A DNA stretch of 6,107 bases from contig JAWLCQ010000247.1 of the NCBI GenBank assembly GCA_041687095.1, positions 1 through 6,107 of the forward strand, in the 5' to 3' direction. The translations under genes and the position numbers were made by a program. Each line of letters starts with the position of its first letter. The stretch's first letter is position 1. Positions 1 through 5,475 of the stretch are shown here, piece after piece. The stretch is from JAWLCQ01 sp041687095 (lineage in GTDB: Bacteria > Planctomycetota > Phycisphaerae > SM23-33). The notes below the pieces were generated by a model that searched no databases, was not told the DNA's origin, and worked only from the letters and a program-made list of their open reading frames with translations.

Positions 1-94
1 CCGAAGTGTCGTCTCCATCTACCTGGAATCGCCCTCCAGGCCCAGGGGTGACACTTCTATTGAGATAAGGGGGTGTCATTTCTATTGAGACACA
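1..94. mobile_element. Probable terminal remnant of an insertion sequence
   Basis: This stretch is clearly less GC-rich than the rest of the window and holds nested symmetry. CCTGGA (22-27) pairs with TCCAGG (35-40), and GAAGTGTC (3-10) is the reverse complement of GACACTTC (50-57). Two tandem 23-bp repeats follow, the last ending in a TGTC...GACA palindrome at 74-92. Repeated transposase-binding motifs and a TGT...ACA terminus are typical of IS ends, for example IS21-like elements, so I infer that the outer edge of an IS lies at about 92-94 with its body to the left of the window. No transposase coding sequence is visible, the family cannot be assigned, and no target-site duplication can be tested. 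Confidence 0.4.
45..92. repeat. Two 23-bp direct repeats at 25-bp spacing
   Basis: Copies at 45-67 and 70-92 agree at 20 of 23 positions and share the block TTCTATTGAGA. The second copy is also a short palindrome, GTGTC (73-77) against GACAC (89-93). The pair resembles the multiple end repeats bound by some IS transposases; that role is inferred. Confidence 0.75.
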
Positions 95-135
95 ACAGCG
101 CGGAGGTCCGATCCCGCGGCCCCGGCGTCTGTGGG

Positions 136-1083
136 CTACGGGCCCGCCACGCCCAGGATCGCGCCCACGGCCGGCAGGTTCGCCAGCACCACCGTCGCGA
201 CGGCCAGCAGGACCGTGGCCACCCACGCGCGGCTGATCCGCTCGCGGAACAGCGCCACCGACAGCAGCGCCGCCACCAGGATGGACGCCACGCTGCGGAC
301 GGTGAAGACCAGAGCGGCCGGTCCGCGCGCGGTGAAGCTGATGAGCCCGACGCCCACGATCGACCCCACCGCCGCCAGCAGCCCCAGCGCCACCACCGTC
401 CGCACCTGCCCCCCGAACCGCCGCCTCACCGCGAACGCCGCCGCGATCGTTCCGCCCAACGAGACGTACAGCAGCACGCGGTAGAGCCCCCCGTACCCGT
501 CCATCAGCCGCTCCCCGCCCGCCCCGTGCGGGGCGTTGAGGTCCTTCATCGCCATCCCCACCACGCTGTTGAACAGCAGGATGCCCAGCAGGGCCGCCCC
601 GAACCGGAGCTGATCGCCCCAGCATCGGGGGCGGGGGGTATCGCCGCCGCCCGGGGCGCCGGCCTCGAAGGAGGCGACGACGACGCAGACGACCCCGACG
701 CCCATCGCCGCCCAGTGGAACGCCCGCAACCCCTCGCCCAGCAGGAGGGCGGCGTAGAACGTCTCGGGCAGGAACGAGAGGCTGACGGCGCACCAGGTGG
801 GGGAGAGGGGCCCCCGCTGCAGGGCGATTCCGACGCAGACGATGGCGAGGTACTGCGTGACGCCCGTGGCGATGCCCCACGCCCAGACGCGCCCCGGGGC
901 GGTGAGGGGCAGGGGCCAGTCCGCCCAGGTGAAGTAGGCGGCCCCGACGGCGGAGCAGACGAGGATGATGTGCAGCGGGGTGATGCCCCGGTCGGTGCCC
1001 ATGCGGTAGGCAATGCCGATCAGGGCAAAGCTCGCCCCCGCCGCGGCGGACAGGGGCACGAACAGCTCAGACGACAGTTCCAT
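136..1083 (-). CDS. EamA/DMT-superfamily membrane transporter
   Basis: The predicted protein has 315 residues and about ten hydrophobic segments (roughly 7-27, 34-52, 66-86, 95-115, 121-140, 158-180, 198-220, 227-250, 255-280 and 286-306). These form two five-helix halves, as expected for the drug/metabolite transporter superfamily of inner-membrane permeases. Each half ends in an EamA-like pattern: GPLSPTW...LLLGE at 91-117, and GPAALVFTVRS...ALFRERIS at 254-284. The substrate cannot be predicted. I chose the ATG at 1083 because a GGGAG motif lies about 9-10 nt upstream and the first transmembrane helix follows directly; the longer frame runs antisense into rpsP. It is divergent from the ribosomal operon, so it is not cotranscribed with it. 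A weak TATGCT box on the minus strand (1134-1139) could be its -10, but no good -35 is visible. Confidence 0.85.
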   Translation of the reverse strand: MELSSELFVPLSAAAGASFALIGIAYRMGTDRGITPLHIILVCSAVGAAYFTWADWPLPLTAPGRVWAWGIATGVTQYLAIVCVGIALQRGPLSPTWCAVSLSFLPETFYAALLLGEGLRAFHWAAMGVGVVCVVVASFEAGAPGGGDTPRPRCWGDQLRFGAALLGILLFNSVVGMAMKDLNAPHGAGGERLMDGYGGLYRVLLYVSLGGTIAAAFAVRRRFGGQVRTVVALGLLAAVGSIVGVGLISFTARGPAALVFTVRSVASILVAALLSVALFRERISRAWVATVLLAVATVVLANLPAVGAILGVAGP

Positions 1084-1184
1084 TCGGGGGGACTCCCTGC
1101 GGTGCGCGGGCCGTGCGGATGCGGACGATCCAGAGCATAGCGTCTTGGCCGGCGGGAGGAAGAGGGAAGAACGGGAAAAAGGGC

Positions 1185-1212
1185 TTGAAAGGTAGGCGAT
1201 CACTGGTAGAAT
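1185..1212 (+). promoter_or_regulatory. sigma70-type promoter of the rpsP operon
   Basis: TTGAAA at 1185-1190 (5 of 6 to consensus) is followed after 16 nt by TAGAAT at 1207-1212 (5 of 6). Transcription would start near 1219, giving a leader of about 70 nt before the rpsP start codon. The position in the divergent gap and the closeness to consensus suit a strongly expressed ribosomal operon. Activity is inferred from sequence only. Confidence 0.7.
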
Positions 1213-1224
1213 GGGCGATTCTAC
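1206..1224. promoter_or_regulatory. Inverted repeat over the -10 box, operator-like
   Basis: GTAGAA (1206-1211) and TTCTAC (1219-1224) form a perfect 6-bp inverted repeat separated by 7 bp. The left half coincides with the -10 hexamer and the right half with the expected start site, a position where a dimeric repressor would block RNA polymerase. It could equally be a 5'-end hairpin or chance. Confidence 0.3.
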
Positions 1225-1252
1225 ACGCGGGTACGTAGGCACGAACTGTAAC

Positions 1253-1277
1253 CCCCGGAACATCTTCGGGGCGAAGA
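1253..1277 (+). promoter_or_regulatory. Leader with two mutually exclusive hairpins upstream of rpsP
   Basis: CCCCG (1253-1257) can pair with CGGGG (1267-1271). Alternatively TCTTCG (1263-1268) pairs with CGAAGA (1272-1277) in a 6-bp stem with a GGG loop. The stems share bases, so only one can form. The second ends two bases before the Shine-Dalgarno site at 1280-1285. This would suit control of translation initiation, for example by a ribosomal protein, but that function is inferred. Confidence 0.35.
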
Positions 1278-1290
1278 GTGGAGAGATTGC

Positions 1291-1539
1291 GTGGCGGTAC
1301 GACTTAGATTGAAGAGATTCGGCCGGCGCAACCGGGCGTTCTTCCGGTTGAACGCGATGGACGTCCGCACGGCGCGCGACGGGAAGGTCATCGAGGAACT
1401 CGGCTGGTACGATCCGGCCGGTGTGGAACCCGAGCAGAAGATGTCGTTCAAGCGGGAGCGGATCCAGCACTGGTTGAGCGTCGGCGCCCAGCCGTCCGAT
1501 ACGGTGCGGACCCTGCTCAAGAAGAACGGGATCCTGTAA
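1291..1539 (+). CDS. rpsP: 30S ribosomal protein S16
   Basis: This 82-residue protein is a small-subunit ribosomal protein that binds 16S rRNA early in 30S assembly. It shows the S16 pattern along its whole length: AVRLRLKRFGRRNRAFFRL at the N-terminus, the basic DVRTARDGKVIEELGWYDP segment at about 24-42, and RIQHWLSVGAQPSDTV with a basic end at about 57-72. Length matches the family. The start is GTG, supported by GGAGAG at 1280-1285 with 5-nt spacing and by homology, since S16 begins with this short basic strand. It is the first gene of the operon, driven by the promoter at 1185-1212. The next gene is trmD; the usual rimM does not intervene. Confidence 0.97.
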   Translation: MAVRLRLKRFGRRNRAFFRLNAMDVRTARDGKVIEELGWYDPAGVEPEQKMSFKRERIQHWLSVGAQPSDTVRTLLKKNGIL

Positions 1540-1543
1540 GGGC

Positions 1544-1550
1544 GGGAAGG
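1544..1550 (+). promoter_or_regulatory. Shine-Dalgarno-like GGGAAGG between rpsP and trmD
   Basis: This purine run lies 9 nt before an ATG at 1560, in frame with trmD, and is the best ribosome-binding candidate in the spacer. It favours the upstream start, which would add a 19-residue, very arginine-rich extension. The conserved TrmD sequence instead begins at the ATG at 1617, which has no clear Shine-Dalgarno site. Confidence 0.35.
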
Positions 1551-1616
1551 CGATGGGCGATGCCTCCGGTCGCCCTGCGCAGGCGGCGCCCCCGACGGGC
1601 GCGGCGGCGAAGCGGC

Positions 1617-2408
1617 ATGGGATTGCGCATCGACATCCTCACGCTCTTCCCGGAGCTGTTCGACGGGTTCTGCGGCTGGAGCATCGTGGGCCGGGCGGTA
1701 CGCCGCGGCCTGGTGGAGATCCATCGCACGAACCTGCGTGACTTCGCCCGCGATCGGTACGGAACCGTGGACGACGCCCCGTTCGGGGGCGGGGTCGGGA
1801 TGGTGCTGATGTGCCAGCCCGTCTTCGACGCCGTCGCGTTCCTCCGCTCGCAGGGCGCCTGCCCGGGCACGACCGTGCTGCTCACCCCGCAGGGCCGGCC
1901 CGCCACACCGGAACTGGTCGCGGGCCGGGCGACGCGGGAGCGGCTGATCCTGGTCGCCGGGCACTACGAAGGGTTCGACGAGCGGATCCGCGAGGCGATC
2001 CCCGACGTGGAAGTCAGCTTGGGCGACTTCGTGCTGTCGGGGGGCGAGGTGGCGGCGATGGCGTTGATCGACGCGGTCGTCCGCCTGCAGCCCGGAGCGC
2101 TCGGAAAGGACGAGTCGGTGCACGACGAATCCTTCTCCGATGGATTGCTGGAGTATCCGCAGTACACCCGCCCGCGGGTGTTCCGGGACCTGGAGGTCCC
2201 GGAGGTGCTCGTGAGCGGGCACCACGAGCGGATTGAACGATGGCGCCGCGAGCAGGCCGAACGGCGGACTCGCGAGCGGCGGCCGGACCTGTGGGAGCAG
2301 TACACCCGCCGGGCCGCCCCAGAAACAACCAGGACTACGCCGCCCCCCGCGCGGACCGCTGAGTCGGCCGCGACGAGCGATGAGGGCGAGACAGGAGTAG
2401 AATCGTGA
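1617..2408 (+). CDS. trmD: tRNA (guanine-N1)-methyltransferase TrmD
   Basis: TrmD transfers a methyl group from S-adenosylmethionine to N1 of G37 next to the anticodon, preventing +1 frameshifts; it is a cytoplasmic SPOUT-fold dimer. Conserved segments are LTLFPELF (8-15), NLRDFARDR (39-47), VDDAPFGGGVGMV (51-63), the trefoil-knot motifs LTPQGRP (89-95), AGHYEGFDERI (114-124) and SLGDFVLSGGE (134-144), then R156 and LLEYPQYTRP (177-186). R156 aligns with catalytic R154 of the E. coli enzyme. E171 sits where E. coli has the general base D169, and H116 replaces the R of GRYEG. The last 25 or so residues are a Thr/Pro/Ala/Glu tail beyond the usual domain. I chose the start at 1617 by family alignment; an ATG at 1560 is the alternative. 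The stop overlaps the rplS start by 4 nt. Confidence 0.95.
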   Translation: MGLRIDILTLFPELFDGFCGWSIVGRAVRRGLVEIHRTNLRDFARDRYGTVDDAPFGGGVGMVLMCQPVFDAVAFLRSQGACPGTTVLLTPQGRPATPELVAGRATRERLILVAGHYEGFDERIREAIPDVEVSLGDFVLSGGEVAAMALIDAVVRLQPGALGKDESVHDESFSDGLLEYPQYTRPRVFRDLEVPEVLVSGHHERIERWRREQAERRTRERRPDLWEQYTRRAAPETTRTTPPPARTAESAATSDEGETGVES

Positions 2409-2809
2409 GCCAGGAACTGCTGCACAAGGCGGCCCAGCCCAACCTGAAGACCACCGTCCCCAGCTTCGAGATCGGGGACTCCATTCGCGTGTCGGTGCGG
2501 ATCGTGGAGGGCGACAAGGAGCGCATCCAGATCTTCGCCGGGACCGTGATCGGTCGGCGGGGCGGCGGGGTGGCGGAGACCTTCACCGTCCGCCGCATCG
2601 TGAACAACGAGGGCGTGGAGCGCATCTTCCCGCTCCACAGCCCGAAGATCGCCGACGTCGAGGTTGTCCGCAGCGGCAAGTCCCGCCGCGCCAAGCTCTA
2701 CTACCTCCGTGAGCGCACGGGCAAGGCCACTCGCCTCCGCGAGGAGACCCGCTCCATCAAGCCCAAGAAGCGCGGCGCGCAGGTGACCGAGGCCGCCGCC
2801 CAGGAGTAA
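2405..2809 (+). CDS. rplS: 50S ribosomal protein L19
   Basis: This 134-residue large-subunit protein lies at the 30S-50S interface. It is recognised by FEIGDSIRVSVRIVEGDKER (21-40), the VIGRRGGGVAETFTVRRI core (48-65), and GVERIFPLHSPKI (70-82) followed by GKSRRAKLYYLRER (91-104). The family is usually about 115 residues; the surplus is a basic, then Ala/Gln/Glu-rich C-terminal tail from about residue 115. The GTG start overlaps the trmD stop in GTGA, and AGGAG at 2393-2397 with 7-nt spacing supports it. The overlap implies translational coupling to trmD. Its own end contains the CAGGAG that can serve as ribosome-binding site for yraN. Confidence 0.97.
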   Translation: MSQELLHKAAQPNLKTTVPSFEIGDSIRVSVRIVEGDKERIQIFAGTVIGRRGGGVAETFTVRRIVNNEGVERIFPLHSPKIADVEVVRSGKSRRAKLYYLRERTGKATRLREETRSIKPKKRGAQVTEAAAQE

Positions 2810-2815
2810 CCCTCC

Positions 2816-3214
2816 GTGTTCGGCTGGCGGCGGAGGCCCGTGCCATTGGGACGGCGCGGCGAGGACATCGCCCGACGCTTCCTCCGCCGCCGGGGCATGC
2901 GGGTGCTGGCACGCAATTACCGCTGCCCCGCCGGGGAGGCCGACCTCATCGTCCTCGACCCCGCCACACGCGCCGAACTCGGGGCGGAAACCCTCGCCTT
3001 CGTCGAGGTCAAAACCCGCGCCTCCGACGCCCACGTGGCCCCCGCCTCCGCCGTCGATACCGCCAAGCGACGCCACCTCCGCCGCATCGCCGCCCACTAC
3101 CTCGCCGCCCGCCCCGCCGCCCGCCGCTACGCCCTCCGCTTCGACATCGTCTCCATCGTCGCCCCCCCCGACGGGGAGCCCCGCATCGACTACCTCCCCG
3201 GAGCGTTCCAGTGA
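2816..3214 (+). CDS. yraN: YraN/UPF0102 family nuclease-like protein
   Basis: The protein has 132 residues, the usual UPF0102 length. It has the family's N-terminal helix LGRRGEDIARRFLRRRG (11-27), then RNYRCPAGEADLI (33-45), FVEVKTR (62-68), the AVDTAKRRHL segment (79-88) and RFDIVSI (108-114). D43 and the E64/K66 pair match the acidic and lysine positions of the PD-(D/E)xK endonuclease fold, so a DNA or RNA cleavage role is plausible, although the family's biochemical function is not well established. The GTG start is preceded by AGGAG at 2802-2806, inside the rplS end, with 9-nt spacing. It commonly sits downstream of rplS, often with rnhB, which is absent here. The stop overlaps the tatD start. 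Confidence 0.9.
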   Translation: MFGWRRRPVPLGRRGEDIARRFLRRRGMRVLARNYRCPAGEADLIVLDPATRAELGAETLAFVEVKTRASDAHVAPASAVDTAKRRHLRRIAAHYLAARPAARRYALRFDIVSIVAPPDGEPRIDYLPGAFQ

Positions 3215-3990
3215 ACCTCATCGACACCCACTGCCACCTCGCCCACGGCCGCCTCCGCCCCGACGCCCCCGCCGCCATCGCCCGCGCCGCCGCCGCCGGA
3301 GTGCAACGGATCCTCGTCGCCGCCGCCGACATCCACGAGGCCAAGGCCGCCCTCGGCCTGTGCCGCGACCATGCGAGCCTGTCCTGCATGGCCGGGGTGC
3401 ACCCGCACGAGGCGAAGGACTTCTCCCCGGGCGCGCTGCAGACCCTGGAGGACCTGGCGAGGGCGAGCGAGAACGTCGCCATCGGGGAGATCGGGCTCGA
3501 CTACCACTACGACTTCTCCCCCCGCGAGCAGCAGCGCAACGCCTTCGCCGCCCAACTCGCCCTCGCCGTCCGCCTGGGCAAGCCCGTCGTCGTGCACACC
3601 CGCGAGGCCTTCGACGACACCATGGCCATCCTCCGCGACTCGGGCGTGGACGGATCGCGGGTGGAGTTCCACTCGTTCACCGAGGGGCCCGACGCGGGGC
3701 GGACGGTGCTGGACTTCGGGGCGATGATCGGCATGAGCGGGATCGTCACCTTCGCCCGGGCGAGCGACGTGCAGGCAACGGCGGTTCTGACGCCCGACGA
3801 CCGCCTGCTCGTGGAGACCGACGCCCCGTACCTCTCGCCCGAGCCCGTGCGGAAGATGAAGACCAACGAACCCGCCAACGTCGCCCACACCGCGCGGTTC
3901 CTCGCCGCCCTCCGCCGGACCGACCCCGACGACCTCGCCGCCCGCACCACCGCCAACGCCGAACGGTTCTTCGGACTACTTTGCGGTTGA
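3211..3990 (+). CDS. tatD: TatD-family metal-dependent hydrolase (DNase)
   Basis: This 259-residue TIM-barrel amidohydrolase-like protein belongs to the TatD family, cytoplasmic metal-dependent nucleases implicated in DNA repair and turnover. Metal-ligand motifs are all present: DTHCHL (5-10, with H7 and H9), GEIGLDYH (92-99, E93), PVVVHTREA (125-133, H129), FHSFTEG (153-159, H154) and VETDAPYLSP (201-210, D204). GVHPHEA (62-68) and the C-terminal NAERFF (249-254) are also typical. The HSF in place of the more frequent HCF is a small variation. Length is normal. The GTG start overlaps the yraN stop as GTGA, with GGAG at 3200-3203 and 7-nt spacing. Whether it is the tatD or ycfH/ycfD-type paralogue cannot be decided from sequence. 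Confidence 0.93.
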   Translation: MNLIDTHCHLAHGRLRPDAPAAIARAAAAGVQRILVAAADIHEAKAALGLCRDHASLSCMAGVHPHEAKDFSPGALQTLEDLARASENVAIGEIGLDYHYDFSPREQQRNAFAAQLALAVRLGKPVVVHTREAFDDTMAILRDSGVDGSRVEFHSFTEGPDAGRTVLDFGAMIGMSGIVTFARASDVQATAVLTPDDRLLVETDAPYLSPEPVRKMKTNEPANVAHTARFLAALRRTDPDDLAARTTANAERFFGLLCG

Positions 3991-4013
3991 GAGCCGCGGG
4001 GCGCGAGAGGACA

Positions 4014-5027
4014 ATGGCGGCCATGCCCAACGAAACCGATACCCACGGAGCAGACCGGATCCAAGCCTTCGCCGCCGACTACGACCGGATCGCCTCCGAG
4101 ATCCGCCGGGTCATCGTCGGGCATGAGCGGGTGATCGACGACGTCCTGACGTGCCTGTTCGGGGGCGGGCACGTGCTGCTGGAGGGCGTCCCGGGCTTGG
4201 GCAAGACGCTCCTGGTCCGCACCCTCGCGGAGGTCCTGGACCTGTCGTTCCAGCGGATCCAGTTCACCCCCGACCTCATGCCCGCCGACATCACCGGGAC
4301 CAACGTCGTCGTCACCGACGACACCGGGGGCAAGAGCTTCCGCTTCGAGCCCGGGCCCATCTTCGCCCACCTCGTCCTCGCCGACGAGATCAACCGCGCC
4401 ACCCCCAAGACCCAGTCGGCGGTCCTGGAGGCCATGCAGGAGCGGACCGTCTCGACGGGGCGCGAGACCCGCCCGCTGCCCGCCCCGTTCCTGGTCCTCG
4501 CCACCCAGAACCCCATCGAGATGGAGGGGACGTACCCGCTGCCCGAGGCGCAGCTCGACCGCTTCCTGTTCAAGGTCCGCCTGGAGATCTCCTCCGCCCC
4601 CGAACTCGTCGCCATCCTCGACCGCACGACCGGCGCGGAAACGCCCCGCGTTTCGCGCGTCGCCGACGGTGCGCGCATCCTGGCGATGCGGGAGACGGTC
4701 CGGGCGGTGACGGCGGCGGAGCACGTGAAGGAGTACATCGCCCGGCTGGTCCTGGCGATGCATCCCGAGACCCCCGAGGGTCCCGAGGCGGTGCGGCGGT
4801 ACGTGCGGTACGGGCCCTCCCCCCGGGGGGCGCAGGCGCTGCTGCTGGGGGCGAAGGTCCTGGCCCTGCGCGACGGGCGGGCGAACGTCGCCTTCGATGA
4901 CGTCGCGGCCGTCACCGTCCCCGCACTCCGCCACCGCATCCTGCTGTCCTTCGAGGCCCTCGCCGACGGGGTCGCCCCGGAGGAGATCCTCGAGCAGGTC
5001 CTCGCCTCCGTGCCGCGCTCGGCGTAG
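4014..5027 (+). CDS. MoxR-family AAA+ ATPase
   Basis: This 337-residue MoxR-type AAA+ ATPase (AAA_3 core plus lid) probably acts as a cytoplasmic chaperone that remodels or activates partner proteins. Visible are VIVGHERVIDD (33-43), Walker A GVPGLGKT (58-65), FTPDLMPADITG (84-95), Walker B LVLADEINRA (120-129), the sensor-1 region LATQNPIE (162-169), QLDRF (180-184) with a likely arginine finger at R183, and GPSPRGAQ (267-274) with sensor-2 R271. Two in-frame ATGs, 4014 and 4023, are possible. AGAGG at 4006-4010 is close to the first and far from the second, so the exact start is uncertain. It follows tatD by 23 nt and is probably cotranscribed. The usual DUF58 and von Willebrand A partners are not downstream; the region after the stop is repetitive. 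Confidence 0.93.
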   Translation: MAAMPNETDTHGADRIQAFAADYDRIASEIRRVIVGHERVIDDVLTCLFGGGHVLLEGVPGLGKTLLVRTLAEVLDLSFQRIQFTPDLMPADITGTNVVVTDDTGGKSFRFEPGPIFAHLVLADEINRATPKTQSAVLEAMQERTVSTGRETRPLPAPFLVLATQNPIEMEGTYPLPEAQLDRFLFKVRLEISSAPELVAILDRTTGAETPRVSRVADGARILAMRETVRAVTAAEHVKEYIARLVLAMHPETPEGPEAVRRYVRYGPSPRGAQALLLGAKVLALRDGRANVAFDDVAAVTVPALRHRILLSFEALADGVAPEEILEQVLASVPRSA

Positions 5028-5131
5028 GGCCACTGCGGAGGCCCCGCGCATCGCCTGCCCCGCCCCACGCGCCCGCGCCGCCCCCAGTGCCTCCGCGGCC
5101 CCACGCTCCCGTGCCTCCGACGCCTCGAAGC

Positions 5132-5211
5132 GCCTGCGACGCCTCCATTGCGTGCGTCGCCTCCATCGCCTGCGACGCCTCCATTGCGTGCGACGCCTCC
5201 ATCGCGTGCGT
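5132..5211. repeat. 18-bp tandem repeat, 4.4 units
   Basis: Units at 5132-5149, 5150-5167, 5168-5185 and 5186-5203, plus a partial unit at 5204-5211, follow GC(C/G)TGCG(A/T)CGCCTCCAT(T/C). Third and last bases alternate between units, hinting at a 36-bp higher-order period. Because 18 is a multiple of 3, the minus strand could read a hexapeptide repeat (H/Q)AMEA(S/T), but that frame runs into moxR antisense and is probably not a gene. Slippage during replication is the likely origin. Confidence 0.9.
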
Positions 5212-5234
5212 TGGGGGTCTCCTGACCCCCAACG
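5209..5234. terminator. 11-bp hairpin, possible bidirectional terminator
   Basis: CGTTGGGGGTC (5209-5219) pairs perfectly with GACCCCCAACG (5224-5234) around a TCCT loop. It lies about 180 bp after moxR between convergent genes. There is no U-tract on either strand, so intrinsic termination is doubtful; it may instead be the repeated hairpin of the larger inverted repeat. Confidence 0.35.
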
Positions 5235-5298
5235 TCCGGGAGGGCCAACGAATGCCTCCGCGATAGCGTTATGGCGGCGCTCCGGTCGCGGCGGCCCC

Positions 5299-5318
5299 TC
5301 GACAGGCTCAGGACCAGG
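5299..5318. repeat. REP-like element TCGACAGGCTCAGGACC
   Basis: The sequence TCGACAGGCTCAGGACCAGG matches the widespread GC-rich-genome repeat known for spurious translations such as VLSLSKG and EPVEG; here the minus frames give LVLSLSRG and PEPVEG. It is flanked by GGCGGCC and GGCCGCC and forms the apex of the surrounding inverted repeat. Recognition is from memory of this repeat class. Confidence 0.6.
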
Positions 5319-5380
5319 CCGCCGCCGCAAAGGGCCGCTCCAACGGCGCTGCCGCGGAGGCGTCCCCCGCCCCTCCCGGA

Positions 5381-5405
5381 CGCCGGGGTCAGGAGACCCC
5401 CGGCG
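5381..5405. repeat. Inverted copy of the 5209-5234 hairpin
   Basis: CGCCGGGGTC (5381-5390) pairs with GACCCC-CGGCG (5395-5405) around an AGGA loop, with one bulged C at 5401. Positions 5384-5401 are the reverse complement of 5213-5230 at 17 of 18 bases, loop included. Confidence 0.8.
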
Positions 5406-5475
5406 CGCGCGCGGGGGGCGTCGCCCGCGCTGGAGGCGTCGCGCGCGGTTGGCGGCAACATGCCCCGACGCCGCA

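Larger units (their letters stand above)
5186..5446. repeat. Large imperfect inverted repeat (about 260 bp)
   Basis: The best-matching arms are 5213-5244 and 5371-5401, which are reverse complements except for about three positions including one indel. Pairing continues outward: 5186-5201 matches the complement of 5431-5446 at 15 of 16 positions. It also continues inward: GCCTCCGCG at 5253-5261 pairs with 5354-5362, and GGCGGCC at 5290-5296 pairs with 5317-5323. The right arm is more GC-rich, with many differences being transitions. The apex is the REP-like segment. The structure could be a MITE-like element, a REP cluster, a bidirectional terminator or a structured RNA; sequence alone does not decide. 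Confidence 0.75.

Noticed and set aside
73..1140. Long plus-strand open frame opposite the transporter gene
   Set aside because: It is antisense to a clear ten-helix membrane protein, its translation is low-complexity Arg/Gly/His/Asp, and no family motif appears.
1185..1290. Known riboswitch class in the rpsP leader
   Set aside because: The leader is only about 70 nt and its short hairpins match no riboswitch consensus that I recognise.
1084..1470. N-terminal extension of the minus-strand transporter
   Set aside because: It would run antisense through rpsP and its promoter; a good start with ribosome-binding site and first helix lies at 1083.
1221..3097. Two long minus-strand frames opposite rpsP, trmD, rplS and yraN
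   Set aside because: They are mirror frames of well-recognised genes, which is common at this GC content, and show no domains.
3360..4013. Upstream extension of the MoxR frame through tatD
   Set aside because: It reads tatD out of frame; the conserved MoxR sequence begins after 4014 and the extension is Arg/Pro low-complexity.
5132..5211. CRISPR array
   Set aside because: The 18-bp units are directly adjacent with no unique spacers, and no cas gene is present.
4912..5232. Minus-strand ORF with (H/Q)AMEA(S/T) hexapeptide repeats
   Set aside because: The hexapeptides are a by-product of the 18-bp DNA repeat, the frame overlaps the moxR end, and the rest is Gly/Arg low-complexity. A short expressed peptide cannot be wholly excluded.
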